A stretch of 64,000 bases of DNA from NCBI GenBank assembly GCA_938015295.1, contig CALLQB010000023.1, positions 62,001-126,000 on the forward strand. The letters run 5' to 3'. A program made the position numbers and the translations under genes. The notes beneath the pieces are model-generated. The model had not been told where the DNA came from and did not search any database. It worked only from the letters and a program-made list of their open reading frames with translations. Source of the stretch: an uncultured Acidimicrobiales bacterium. GTDB taxonomy: Bacteria; Actinomycetota; Acidimicrobiia; Acidimicrobiales; SHLQ01. Positions 31,555-40,997 of this stretch are shown here, piece by piece. How positions within the stretch are numbered: the first letter of the stretch is position 1; every line of letters starts with the position of its first letter.

Positions 31555-33225
31555 CTACAGATTCGCTGCAGCCTCATCGCGCAGTTCGCGTTTGAGAATT
31601 TTGCCCGACGCGTTGCGCGGCAACGACGCTGCCGCCACGGTGACATATGTAGGGACCTTGAAACTCGCCAGACGCGCGCCAACAAACTTCTGCAGCTCGC
31701 CGACATCGATGTTCTGGCCGTCCTTCGGGAGCACATGACAGGCCAGCGCTTCGCCAAGTCGTTCGTCGGGTACGCCATACACCGCTACCTCATACACCGC
31801 TGGGTGTTCGTAGATCGCCGCCTCGACCTCGGCGCAATAGATATTCTCGCCGCCGCGCAACACCATGTCCTTTGCGCGGTCGCTGACATACACGTAGCCG
31901 TCTTCGTCGAGCCGACCAATATCGCCTGAACGGAGCCAGCCATCGACCAACGTTTCGGCGGTGGCATCAGGCCGGTTCCAGTAGCCCTTGATGAGCGTTG
32001 GACTCTTGAACCAAATCTCGCCGGTTTCGCCGATGGGCAGGACGTTGCCGTCGGCGTCGGTGATGCGCATCTCCATGACGGGCACCGGACGGCCAGTCGA
32101 GGTTGGATTGGCAACGAAATCCGAGCCGGTGTTTTGCGGCCCGTACGCATTGGTTTCGGTCATGCCATAGCCAAGACCGGGTTTACCCTTCGCGAAGTTG
32201 TCATCGATGCGCTTCACAAGTTCGGGAGGCATCGGTGCTCCGCCACCGCCCACCGACCGGAGACTTGAAGTGTCGCGCTCAGCGAAGGTGGGCGCCTCAA
32301 GGAGGTCCCAACTCATGGTCGGCACCCCAACAAAGTGCGTGACCTTTTCAGCCTCGATGAGTTCAAGTGCGCGGTCGGGATCCCACTTGTGGGTCATCAC
32401 CAGCTTTGCGCCCCCAACAAAAGAACCGAGCATGACCGGGATCAACCCGGTGACGTGGAAAAGCGGCACACACAACATGAAGGCTGTTTGGGCGGCGTCT
32501 GACGCATCGGGTTCCTCCGGCTCTCGCAGTGCCGCGACCTGCGCCCGCGCGGCGAATGCCAACAGCGCACTAAGCACGGCACGTTGGCTACTGATCGCAC
32601 CCTTGGGTCGACCGGTCGTACCGGAGGTGTACAGAATCGTTGCATTGTCGTCGGGGCCAATATCGACCACCGGCATTGTTGCCTCGGCTGGGAGAACGTC
32701 GTTGAGGTGCACAGCCCCACCGGCGAGTTCACCTTCGCTGCGCACCACGATCAATTGCTTGTCGACTGCGGCCTCCTGCAGCTTGATCAGGCGTTCGGCA
32801 TCGGCGATAACCACCACGGGGTCGGCGTCCTCGACAGCGAAGGCGAACTCGTCGGTCTGCCACCACGCATTGAGCGGCACAGCGACGGCACCGACCGACA
32901 CGATCGCGACAAACGACGCGATCCATTCGGGGTAATTTCGCATCGCAATTGCTACACGGTCGCCTTTTGACACGCCGTAGGTTTCGACAAGCGCGGTGCC
33001 GATGCGAGCAGCCATGCCAAGAACCTCGGGCATGGTCCAACGCTCGTCCTCATAGACGATGAACACGTCCTCGCGTGCCGCTGCAAGAGCAAACAACGCC
33101 GAAATGTTGGGTGGACAATTAGCGAATACTTTGACCGGATTTCCATCGATTTCAGAATCGGCGATCTCAAACAACGTTCCCGGAGCACAAACGGCTTCGC
33201 AAGCTTCTGCAAATGTCATCGTCAT
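31555..33225 (-). CDS. Class I acyl-CoA synthetase (AMP-forming)
   Basis: A 556-residue adenylate-forming enzyme. Motifs are ILYTSGTTGRPKGAI (A3), FVGVPTMSWDLLEAP, GYGMTETNAYG (A5), GEIWFKSPTLIKGYWNRP, WLRSGDIGRLDEDGYVYVSDRAKDMVLRGGENIY (A7-A8, in pieces), and the C-terminal Lys in NASGKILKREL (A10). It activates a fatty or other carboxylic acid to its CoA thioester. It may feed beta-oxidation; an enoyl-CoA hydratase lies at the right end of the window, but not in the same operon. ATG 33225 is preceded by AGGGA. Confidence 0.93.
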   Translation of the reverse strand: MTMTFAEACEAVCAPGTLFEIADSEIDGNPVKVFANCPPNISALFALAAAREDVFIVYEDERWTMPEVLGMAARIGTALVETYGVSKGDRVAIAMRNYPEWIASFVAIVSVGAVAVPLNAWWQTDEFAFAVEDADPVVVIADAERLIKLQEAAVDKQLIVVRSEGELAGGAVHLNDVLPAEATMPVVDIGPDDNATILYTSGTTGRPKGAISSQRAVLSALLAFAARAQVAALREPEEPDASDAAQTAFMLCVPLFHVTGLIPVMLGSFVGGAKLVMTHKWDPDRALELIEAEKVTHFVGVPTMSWDLLEAPTFAERDTSSLRSVGGGGAPMPPELVKRIDDNFAKGKPGLGYGMTETNAYGPQNTGSDFVANPTSTGRPVPVMEMRITDADGNVLPIGETGEIWFKSPTLIKGYWNRPDATAETLVDGWLRSGDIGRLDEDGYVYVSDRAKDMVLRGGENIYCAEVEAAIYEHPAVYEVAVYGVPDERLGEALACHVLPKDGQNIDVGELQKFVGARLASFKVPTYVTVAAASLPRNASGKILKRELRDEAAANL

Positions 33226-33309
33226 AGTCCCTGCGGTTTAGCATCTCGTTCCGGCCTTCGCGCAAGCCGTCCACTGGCAACCCAGCCACCCAGCGACCCG
33301 GCCTCGCCG

Positions 33310-36165
33310 TTACTGCGACAGGTTGAGCAGATCGCCGACCTCAAGCAGCGACTGCAGGAACTGGTCGGGGGTACCAAAAACGACCGTCCGTGAGCAGTTC
33401 GAGTCTGACGAGAGATCGTCGGGGCGACCCGGTGACACGACCAGAGGTTCCACGCTGTAGCCCATGTCAGGCGCCACGAGCGGATTGGTAAACAGCTCGA
33501 GCCACGTTGTTGCCCCGCACCTGACCTCTTCGATTAGCAGCACGCGGCTCAACACGTCGCGTGGAGCCGGAAGGGCCTGAAACTCCGCAGGCAATTGGCG
33601 AAGCCCCGGCTCGAGGCTCCGCGCCTGCTTGAGCATCAGACCGCCCGCTCGATCCTTGACGTCCCCGAAGAGTGCTGGCCAGCCATCAGCCATGGTTTTG
33701 AATTCGAAATCGAGGGCAAGCGTGGTACTTCTTGTCGATGGCGCAGCGATGGTGTTGCGGCGGGCAAGCCAGCCTCGAGTCACCGTTTCAAGTTGATCGA
33801 CGAGTTCGAGCACGGCGCTGTCGCTGAGCACATCTTCGTCCGGAGACAATGTTGAAGCTGCAACCCGCGAGATACGACGCTGTCCGTTCGCGTCGATCTG
33901 CACGTTGATGACTTCAGGAAGTTCGCCGCTGGTCGGATCGGGATTGGTAACGCTAACGGGTCCTGCCTGCACGTTGATCTCGACCACCGCTCGCTCACTG
34001 TGGTTGTCGGGCAAGAGTGTGAACGTTGCGACGCCGTTGTTGATTTCCGCATCGTCGTCGAACCGGGCATGCACGAGCACACCCATGCCGCCACTGACGT
34101 GATCGATGTTTTCGCGGCGACGTTCTTCGTAGGCTTCGAAACCCCAGTAGGAGCTCCACGTTTTCTTTAGCGCGTACTCGACCGACTTCTTCCGGTCGTT
34201 TTTGTTGTCCTGCATCGCCGGATCGAGGAAGCCAGTGTTTGAGTTGTAGAGGCCGGCGCCGCTAAACCCATCGATGTCTTCAACCGAACTCGAACTGCGA
34301 AAGCGCAAGCCTTGCGTGGGGGCGAAGTCGCCGTAGAGATCTTCGAGCGAACCGGTGATCTCAGCAAGGGTTGCCGGTGAAATTGGCTCTTGCCGGAAGT
34401 GGCTCTTGAAACCGCCAGCGTCGAGCAGATCGCCGATGATTGTTCCGGATGAGTGTTTGGCCCGAAGGTTCTCGACGAATTGTTCGTCAGCGCTCGTGAC
34501 GTAGGTCTGTGCAAAGTCCTCGGGGCCCTCAAGCAACAGGAACCGGAGACGAGCGTTTTCCGGCGTGTCGAAGTCGTCTAGTTCGAGCATTGCTTGCAGT
34601 AGCGGGCGAACCGTATCGAGATGTTCTTGATAGGCGCCGATGGTGATCACTGAGGGCCGCTCGGGGGTTGTGACGCCATCAGCCGCCAGGAGCGACAGAA
34701 ACCCGGCTGCCTTTCCACCGATCGTCGGCAACCACGCATCGATGTCTCGTCGCCGTTCACTGTCGGTACGACCGTCGATGAATTTGGAGAGGTCGATCAC
34801 TCGCGGCGCCGCCGCGTTTTCCTGGGTGACCCGCAGCGTCTCGGTGCTCTGAAGCTCGAGCCACGCTTCGTACTGCTCTTTGGTTATCAGCGCGATCTCG
34901 AGCTGGTCGGCGGCGAAGGCCTTGACGATGGCGTACCCACGGACACGCGCCGCCTGACGAATGCCATCGTTTGTTGTCGCCCCCGCAAAAGACACGTTCG
35001 GAATGCCCCGGTTTCGGGCCAGCAGGTTGACGTGGGCGAGTGGCGTTTGAGGGCTCGACGAGATGAGGGCACTAGCTGGCGGCAGCCAATCTGGGGCATT
35101 CTCCACAACAACTATGTCGGTATCCACCGCGTCGGTCAGCGCCGCTCCGCCCTCCTCGATAAGCAGGAGACGCCCCGCCGCGATCCCCCCGTTGTAGACC
35201 GACACTTCGCCTGCTGGCACCAGCTCGCTGTAGCGGACAATCCGGTCGGCGTACTCGTGTCCCTCGGCGGTCATCGTTGCAGCGACCGCCTCGTGTTGGG
35301 GTGACCGCACCACCCACTCAAGGTTGTCAGCGATCTGGGCCGGCAGTGTTGCCTCGAGCCGCTCTAGATAGAGCCCAACTTCGTCAGCGGTTGCCTCGTC
35401 GGTGTAGCCCAGCTCCATCAGCCACCGTTCAGCCGTGAGGTCGTTGGCCGGGAAATGCACCACCGACCCAACGCCATAGGTCCGCTCGTCTTCGCGAAGA
35501 GCAACCTCATAAAACGTCGACGAGTACAGCCGGCGGCCAGCGACTTTGCTGTCAACAAACTTGACGATCTCGGCAAGTGCATCGCCCTCTCGCAAATCCT
35601 GTGTTTCTGCCCACGCGTACACCTCGGCAACGGTGTCGAAACCCAAACCACCAACGGGTTCGTTGTGGCCACCCGCCACCGGCTGTCCGTTCAACAGACG
35701 AAACCAGTACCACTCGTCGTGAAATTCGAAGAAGTTGCTGTCGAGCCAGTGCACCCTGTCGCTGTCGAGAAGGCTCGGGATGACGAACTTGGTGACGGCG
35801 AGGTTGGTTGGTCCGGTTCGTGCCATGGCAAAGAACTCATCGGTTGTGTCGAGCGTGGGCACGGAGTGATCGTTGAACCCGTTTGTGTCGAGGACAACAG
35901 GTGGAGCAGGTCGAGGCTCGACAGACGTCGTTGTGACCACCGAGGCTTCAGTTGTCGTTGTAGGCGAGATGGTCGTTGTTGGCGCGGTGGTTGTGCTCGC
36001 AGTGGTTGTGATTGCCGGAAATTCGGGGACCGCCGAGGAGGCAGGGCTACTCGAAGACGGACCGCTACTGGGTTCATCGTTCGAGCAGGACGAGAGCACA
36101 AGCGCGAGCAGTGCGACCGCGACCCAGACTGCTCTGCAAAGGCATGTCGATGCGATCTTCACCAC
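33310..36165 (-). CDS. Large lipoprotein with PEP-synthase-like ATP-grasp and swivelling domains
   Basis: 951 residues. The lipobox LVLSSC (C27) is followed by a Ser/Thr/Pro stalk (about 30-90) and an unassigned domain (about 95-290). A swivelling-domain-like segment (about 320-400) contains SSPQTPLAHVNLLARNRGIPN, matching the phosphohistidine loop of PEP-utilising enzymes, with H378 at the position of the catalytic His. Then comes a PEP/pyruvate-binding ATP-grasp region (about 480-900) with GGKAAGFLSLL and LRFRSSSSVEDIDGFSGAGLYNS, the RSSxxxED signature. The domain order is reversed relative to PEP synthase, and the whole protein should be outside the membrane, where ATP is scarce. Start GTG 36165 or 36162. 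Confidence 0.85.
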   Translation of the reverse strand: MVKIASTCLCRAVWVAVALLALVLSSCSNDEPSSGPSSSSPASSAVPEFPAITTTASTTTAPTTTISPTTTTEASVVTTTSVEPRPAPPVVLDTNGFNDHSVPTLDTTDEFFAMARTGPTNLAVTKFVIPSLLDSDRVHWLDSNFFEFHDEWYWFRLLNGQPVAGGHNEPVGGLGFDTVAEVYAWAETQDLREGDALAEIVKFVDSKVAGRRLYSSTFYEVALREDERTYGVGSVVHFPANDLTAERWLMELGYTDEATADEVGLYLERLEATLPAQIADNLEWVVRSPQHEAVAATMTAEGHEYADRIVRYSELVPAGEVSVYNGGIAAGRLLLIEEGGAALTDAVDTDIVVVENAPDWLPPASALISSSPQTPLAHVNLLARNRGIPNVSFAGATTNDGIRQAARVRGYAIVKAFAADQLEIALITKEQYEAWLELQSTETLRVTQENAAAPRVIDLSKFIDGRTDSERRRDIDAWLPTIGGKAAGFLSLLAADGVTTPERPSVITIGAYQEHLDTVRPLLQAMLELDDFDTPENARLRFLLLEGPEDFAQTYVTSADEQFVENLRAKHSSGTIIGDLLDAGGFKSHFRQEPISPATLAEITGSLEDLYGDFAPTQGLRFRSSSSVEDIDGFSGAGLYNSNTGFLDPAMQDNKNDRKKSVEYALKKTWSSYWGFEAYEERRRENIDHVSGGMGVLVHARFDDDAEINNGVATFTLLPDNHSERAVVEINVQAGPVSVTNPDPTSGELPEVINVQIDANGQRRISRVAASTLSPDEDVLSDSAVLELVDQLETVTRGWLARRNTIAAPSTRSTTLALDFEFKTMADGWPALFGDVKDRAGGLMLKQARSLEPGLRQLPAEFQALPAPRDVLSRVLLIEEVRCGATTWLELFTNPLVAPDMGYSVEPLVVSPGRPDDLSSDSNCSRTVVFGTPDQFLQSLLEVGDLLNLSQ

Positions 36166-36346
36166 TCTTTCCCCTGTTCCCCCGTTCCCATGTTCCCAAA
36201 CGCTCCTTCGCGTCCTTCTAGTTGCTTCTGTGACGAAACATCACCCGCTTGTGGTTCCCGTCGGCAAAGAACCATGTTTTACGAAGCAAGTTGCGCGGCG
36301 AGCCGATTCCGACGACGTCCAGAATCGAACCTTGTAGGGTGCTGCG

Positions 36347-36994
36347 ATGAAACGATCTGAAAAGGCCGATCGCATCGGCGAGATCCTCGACGACCTCTAC
36401 CCTGACCCGCCGTGTCCGCTCGATCACAAGGACCCGTACACGCTGGTGATCGCTGTCATGCTCTCGGCGCAAACCACCGACAAGAAGGTCAACGAAGTCA
36501 CCCCCGGCCTCTTCGCTTTGGCCGACACTCCAGAGAAGATGGCCGCCTTACATCCCGACCAGATCCTCGAGCAGATCAAACAGGTGGGCCTGGCGCCCAC
36601 CAAGGCGCGCAACCTGTCGAACATGGCGCACCAGATTCTCGACGATGGCGGCGAGATTCGCGCCGACTGGGAGTTCCTCGAATCGCTCGCCGGCGTGGGT
36701 CACAAGACCGCAAGCGTCGTGATGGCCGAGTGCTTTGACGTTCCGTCGTTTCCGGTCGACACCCATATTCATCGGCTGGCAACACGGTGGGGCCTGTCGA
36801 ACGACACCACGGTCGAGCGGACCGAGAAGGATCTGAAGGCGGTGTTCCCCAAAGACACGTGGAACAAACGCCACCTGCAGATCATCTATTTCGGCCGCGA
36901 GTACTGCCCGGCGCGGCGTCACGATCTGATCGACTGCCCGATTTGTGGTTGGGCGGCCAGCAAGAAACGGATAGCCGAGGAAGCGAAACGATAG
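36347..36994 (+). CDS. nth: Endonuclease III with altered iron-sulfur loop
   Basis: A 215-residue DNA glycosylase/AP lyase for oxidised pyrimidines. The helix-hairpin-helix LESLAGVGHKTAS contains catalytic K120, and VDTHIHR contains D138. The C-terminal loop, which usually has Cys-x6-Cys-x2-Cys-x5-Cys, reads C187-x9-C197-x2-C200 with no fourth Cys, so the [4Fe-4S] cluster is lost or held differently. The catalytic domain is otherwise complete. It is the first gene of a plus-strand run with the thioesterase only 2 bases downstream. Confidence 0.92.
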   Translation: MKRSEKADRIGEILDDLYPDPPCPLDHKDPYTLVIAVMLSAQTTDKKVNEVTPGLFALADTPEKMAALHPDQILEQIKQVGLAPTKARNLSNMAHQILDDGGEIRADWEFLESLAGVGHKTASVVMAECFDVPSFPVDTHIHRLATRWGLSNDTTVERTEKDLKAVFPKDTWNKRHLQIIYFGREYCPARRHDLIDCPICGWAASKKRIAEEAKR

Positions 36995-36996
36995 CT

Positions 36997-37851
36997 ATGT
37001 CGGCACTGCAGCAAACGTGTGCACTTGAGGCAGTCGGCGATGGTGTCTTTGAACGCGATCTTGATCGCACCTGGTGGGGCTGGAATGGACAGTTCGGCGG
37101 CTACGTTCTCGCGCTGGCGCTCGAGGCGTGTCGCGGCGCAGTTGAAGACCAGAGCCATCGTGAACTCTCGCTGTCGATGAATTTTTTGCGGCGCGTGCAA
37201 GAGGGCCGCTTCCGGGCCGAGGTCACCGTCGAACGGTCGGGCCGCACCATCACCAATCTTTCCTTCAGAATGTCTGTCGAGGGAAAGTTGGTTGCGTCGG
37301 GTATTGCGATGTTTGGCCAAGCTCGCGACAGCCAGGAGTTTCAGGTGGCCGAAATTCCTGATCTTGAGATTCCTACGTCTGCCCCGAACCGGTCGCCAAT
37401 TCCTGCACCGACGATGGATCGTCTCGACGTCTGGCCGGTGCATGGTGGCGGCGAGCTCCTTACCGGCGCCGAGGTGACCGAAGGCGGCGGCTGGATGCGG
37501 CTCCACGACAAAGGCGGCGCCGATGAGCGATTTGGGTTCATCGCTGCCGACGGCTGCGTACCGGTGGCGTATGCCCGGTTCGACAAGCCGCAGATCGGCG
37601 GCAGTCTCGATTTCACCGCCTATTTCCGCGAACCGTTCCCGGTATCGATCACCACCGAAGGCGAGCCGATTCGTATCGTGTTGCGGAGCGCTCGGGCTCG
37701 CGAAGGGTATGTGGATGAAGACGCCGAACTCTGGTCGGCCGACGGCCGGCTGCTCATGCAAACCCGCCAAACCCGCTATAGCGAAATTGTCGACGTCGAT
37801 GCGCTCGACGCGATGGGCGATATGCGGTTGATGCCGCCAAGCACCGGCTAG
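36997..37851 (+). CDS. Acyl-CoA thioesterase, TesB-like double hotdog
   Basis: About 284 residues from ATG 36997, 2 bases after the nth stop, with GAGGAAG upstream inside nth. The pattern RTWWGWNGQFGGYVLALALEAC, split over 37057-37130, and later AYARFDKPQIGGSLDFTAYFREPFP fits the TesB-like thioesterase family (4HBT_3). The GGY in the first hotdog and the Asp in the second correspond to the usual active-site regions. It hydrolyses acyl-CoA esters. Coupling with nth is probably only transcriptional, since the functions do not match. Confidence 0.8.
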   Translation: MSALQQTCALEAVGDGVFERDLDRTWWGWNGQFGGYVLALALEACRGAVEDQSHRELSLSMNFLRRVQEGRFRAEVTVERSGRTITNLSFRMSVEGKLVASGIAMFGQARDSQEFQVAEIPDLEIPTSAPNRSPIPAPTMDRLDVWPVHGGGELLTGAEVTEGGGWMRLHDKGGADERFGFIAADGCVPVAYARFDKPQIGGSLDFTAYFREPFPVSITTEGEPIRIVLRSARAREGYVDEDAELWSADGRLLMQTRQTRYSEIVDVDALDAMGDMRLMPPSTG

Positions 37852-37890
37852 AAGCAGCGAACACCCCAGTGGACATGCGATGATCCGCTG

Positions 37891-39282
37891 ATGGATACCA
37901 ACAGTGCAAACGAAACCTGGCAAGGCGATGTGGTCGGGTTACTCGAGGCCTACCGGTCGGGCGAACGACATCCCGAGGCCGAGGTTGCTTCCACCCTGGC
38001 GGCAATCGAAGACAGCGACCTCAACGCGTTCTCACACGTCGACGCCGATGCGGCGCTCGCTGCTGCCGCGGCTGCAGACACTTCACTGCCGCTTGGAGGT
38101 GTTCCGGTTGCGGTAAAACAGCTGCACGAGGTGCACGGCTGGCCAGCCACCGAAGCATCGCTGGTGTTCGCCGACCGCATAGCTACCCATGACATCACGA
38201 TGGTCAGTCGCCTTCGAAACGCCGGAGCGATTCTTGTCGGGGCGACTACCGCCAGCGAGTTCGGTGGCCTCAACGTCGGCACGACGCCGATCAACGGTGT
38301 GACCCGCAACCCTTGGCGAACCGATGCGACCCCGGGTGGATCCTCGGGTGGCAGCGCAGCGGCGGTGGCTGCCGGCATCGTCCCGATTGCTACCGGCGGT
38401 GACGGTGGCGGATCGATTCGGATCCCTGCTGGGTTCTGCGGGCTGGTTGGTATGAAAGGTACGGCTGGTCGGATTCCACGTGGCCCCATGACTGCCGTTG
38501 CGCCGATGACGGTCGTGTCGGGTTGCCTGAGCCGGTCGGTACGCGACACTGCACTCTGGTACGACGTATGCGCAGGCTTTGATGCACGCGATCCCTACAG
38601 CCTTCCGACTGAAACGGGTTGGCTTGATCAGCTTGGTCAACGCGATTTGTCAGGCCTGCGCGTCGCGATCGACCCTTCGCTCGGCGGCGCTCAGGTCGGC
38701 AAAGCTACGTCGGAGCTTGTCGGTGAAGCAGCCCATGCTTTGGCCGAACATCTCGGGGCGACAATCGTTGACATCGACATAACGATGCCTCCTATCGACT
38801 ACGAGTGGGCGCTCGCCAACCAGGCCAGTATCCGTAATGCGCTTGGCGATCTTTGGCCCGACTGCAAAGAACACCTCACCTCAGCGATGGCGTTGGGTGT
38901 CGAGATGGCCGAGAAACTCTTCACCATCGACATGGCAGCGCGTGTCGAAGCGCAACGCACCGCAGCGAACGAACGCATGGCCGACCTGTTTGACCAGGTC
39001 GATCTCGTGTTTTGTGCGAGCAACCCGGACAGTGCCTTTCCGGCCGAGATCGAGGTCAATACCCGGGTCGACGGCCAAAAGGCTTCGCCCGGCAACAACG
39101 GCGCTTTGACCATCCCGGCAAACATCTCGGGAAACCCCGCTTGTTCGGTGCCGGTTGGGCTACACGACGGGCTACCCATAGGCATGCAGATCATGGCCGT
39201 GCAGCACGCCGATCGGCTTGTGCTCGATGCGGCGCATGCCTTTGAGCAGCTGCGACCATGGCCGTTGGTGGCGCCGGTGTAG
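37891..39282 (+). CDS. Amidase-signature hydrolase (first of two)
   Basis: 463 residues with the complete Ser-Ser-Lys triad: Lys in GVPVAVKQLHEV, the cis-Ser in TPGGSSGGSAAAVAAG, and the nucleophile Ser in GDGGGSIRIPAGFCG. Such enzymes hydrolyse carboxamides to acids and ammonia; family members include GatA, IaaH (indole-3-acetamide hydrolase) and AtzF. There is no gatB/gatC here, so tRNA amidotransferase is unlikely. It ends 2 bases before the monooxygenase start, and a second amidase follows that gene. The context suggests it acts on the amide produced by the flavoenzyme. The start ATG 37891 has only a weak ribosome site. Confidence 0.9.
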   Translation: MDTNSANETWQGDVVGLLEAYRSGERHPEAEVASTLAAIEDSDLNAFSHVDADAALAAAAAADTSLPLGGVPVAVKQLHEVHGWPATEASLVFADRIATHDITMVSRLRNAGAILVGATTASEFGGLNVGTTPINGVTRNPWRTDATPGGSSGGSAAAVAAGIVPIATGGDGGGSIRIPAGFCGLVGMKGTAGRIPRGPMTAVAPMTVVSGCLSRSVRDTALWYDVCAGFDARDPYSLPTETGWLDQLGQRDLSGLRVAIDPSLGGAQVGKATSELVGEAAHALAEHLGATIVDIDITMPPIDYEWALANQASIRNALGDLWPDCKEHLTSAMALGVEMAEKLFTIDMAARVEAQRTAANERMADLFDQVDLVFCASNPDSAFPAEIEVNTRVDGQKASPGNNGALTIPANISGNPACSVPVGLHDGLPIGMQIMAVQHADRLVLDAAHAFEQLRPWPLVAPV

Positions 39283-39284
39283 CG

Positions 39285-40997
39285 ATGGAACGATCGAGCG
39301 AGCAACACCTGGCAACCGCCCGTAACCTTTCCACCATGAAGTCTGCCGTAGCATCTGGCCTTGGTTTGCTCCCGGATTTTCCGTTCGCGTACGACCAGTG
39401 GTTAACCCATTCGGACGGCTTGGGCACGATTCCGAGCGAACACCACGGCGCCGAGGTCGCGGTCGTCGGGGCAGGAATTTCCGGTGTGGTAGCAGCCTAT
39501 GAGCTCGCTCGGCTGGGGCTTCGACCCGTTGTGTATGAGGCTGGCCGAATGGGCGGGAGGCTTCGCTCGGAGCGATTCGGAGCAGCCGACGACGTTGTCG
39601 CCGAACTCGGAGGCATGCGGTTTCCGACGTCGGGACGATCGTTCTACCACTACGTGAACCAGCTCGGTCTTGAGACTCGGCCCTTCCCCAACCCGTTGAC
39701 CGAAGCCGCTGGCACGACGGTGGTCGACCTTGCCGGCGAGCCGCTGTTCGCCCGCACGATCGACGATCTGCCTGCGGTCTTTCGCGAAGTATCCGATGCC
39801 TGGGATTCCGCGTTGGAACAGGGTGCACGGTTCAGCGAAATCTCCGAAGCAATCGGCCTCGCCGACACCGACGCAATCAAATCAATCTGGAACGACTTGG
39901 TTGTGCAGTGGGACGACCGGACGTTCTATGACTTCATTGCAACGTCGGACTCGTTCTCGAAGCTGTCGTTTCGACACCGCGAGATCTTCGGTCAGGTCGG
40001 CTTCGGCACCGGCGGCTGGGATTCGGACTTTCCGAACACCATGCTCGAAATCCTCCGAGTCGTGATGTCGGGTTTCGAAGACAATCAGAACCTGATCGTC
40101 GGCGGCGCAGAGCAGGTGGTGCGCCAGCTTTGGGATCATCCGCTTGAGAATCCCGCGCATTGGCCGGCTGGCACGTCGCTATCGTCGTTGCATTCGGGAG
40201 CGCCGCGAACCGGCGTCGCAAGCTTGATGCGCTCAGACGATGGCACGATCGAGGTAACCGATCGGCACGGCAACGTGCGCAATGTTCCCGCGGTGCTGAG
40301 CACCACACAGAGTTGGCTTCTGACGACCAATATCGATGTCGACGAGACGTTGTTCTCTCAACCTCATTGGATGGCACTCGACCGAACCCGCTATATGCAG
40401 TCGTCAAAAACCTTCGTGATGGTCGATCGCCCGTTCTGGAACGACATCGATCCCTCCACGGGACTTGGCGTGATGGGCATGACGCTGACCGATCGCAACA
40501 CACGTGGCACGTACCTCTTCGACAACGGGCCCGACCGGCCTGCGGTGATGTGTCTCACCTATGCCTGGAACAGCGACGCGATGAAAGTTTTGCCCAAGAG
40601 TGCGCACGAACGGGCACGCCTAGCGCTCGACACGCTCGAGAAAATCTATCCCGATGTCGATATCGCCAGCCACGTGATCGGCGAGCCCATCACCGTCTCG
40701 TGGGAGACCGATCCGAACTTCCTCGGGGCGTTCAAGGGCGCACTACCCGGGCACTACCGCTACAACAGGCGCATGTTCTCGCACTTTCTTCAAGACGACT
40801 TTCCCGCAGCCGAGCGCGGCATCTTCCTGGCCGGCGACGACGTCTCGTGGACGCCCGGCTGGGCCGACGGAGCGGTGGCCACCGCCCTCAACGCTGTATG
40901 GGGCATCACCCGTCACTTCGGCGGATCGACACACCCCGAGAACCCCGGCCCCGGCGACCAGTGGGAACAGCTCGCTCCGCTCCAGCTTCCCGAATGA
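39285..40997 (+). CDS. Flavin amino-acid 2-monooxygenase, IaaM-like
   Basis: About 570 residues. The FAD Rossmann motif is VAVVGAGISGVVAAYELARLG, from about residue 58; it is followed by YEAGRMGGRLRS, and the C-terminal FAD block is GWADGAVATALNAVWG. Between them, ELGGMRFPTSGRSFYHY, FGQVGFGTGGWDSDFPNT, LEILRVVMSGFEDNQ and SWETDPNFLGAFK match, from memory, blocks of bacterial tryptophan 2-monooxygenase (IaaM) and its lysine and arginine relatives, which oxidatively decarboxylate an amino acid to its amide. The two flanking amidases are the expected next step. I chose ATG 39285; ATG 39336 is also possible. The substrate (Trp, Phe, Lys or Arg) cannot be read safely. Confidence 0.85.
   Translation: MERSSEQHLATARNLSTMKSAVASGLGLLPDFPFAYDQWLTHSDGLGTIPSEHHGAEVAVVGAGISGVVAAYELARLGLRPVVYEAGRMGGRLRSERFGAADDVVAELGGMRFPTSGRSFYHYVNQLGLETRPFPNPLTEAAGTTVVDLAGEPLFARTIDDLPAVFREVSDAWDSALEQGARFSEISEAIGLADTDAIKSIWNDLVVQWDDRTFYDFIATSDSFSKLSFRHREIFGQVGFGTGGWDSDFPNTMLEILRVVMSGFEDNQNLIVGGAEQVVRQLWDHPLENPAHWPAGTSLSSLHSGAPRTGVASLMRSDDGTIEVTDRHGNVRNVPAVLSTTQSWLLTTNIDVDETLFSQPHWMALDRTRYMQSSKTFVMVDRPFWNDIDPSTGLGVMGMTLTDRNTRGTYLFDNGPDRPAVMCLTYAWNSDAMKVLPKSAHERARLALDTLEKIYPDVDIASHVIGEPITVSWETDPNFLGAFKGALPGHYRYNRRMFSHFLQDDFPAAERGIFLAGDDVSWTPGWADGAVATALNAVWGITRHFGGSTHPENPGPGDQWEQLAPLQLPE

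Noticed and set aside
40160-40993. Upstream extension of the second amidase frame through the monooxygenase gene
   Set aside because: Arg-rich, out of frame with the monooxygenase, and the amidase has a normal ATGA-coupled start at 40994.
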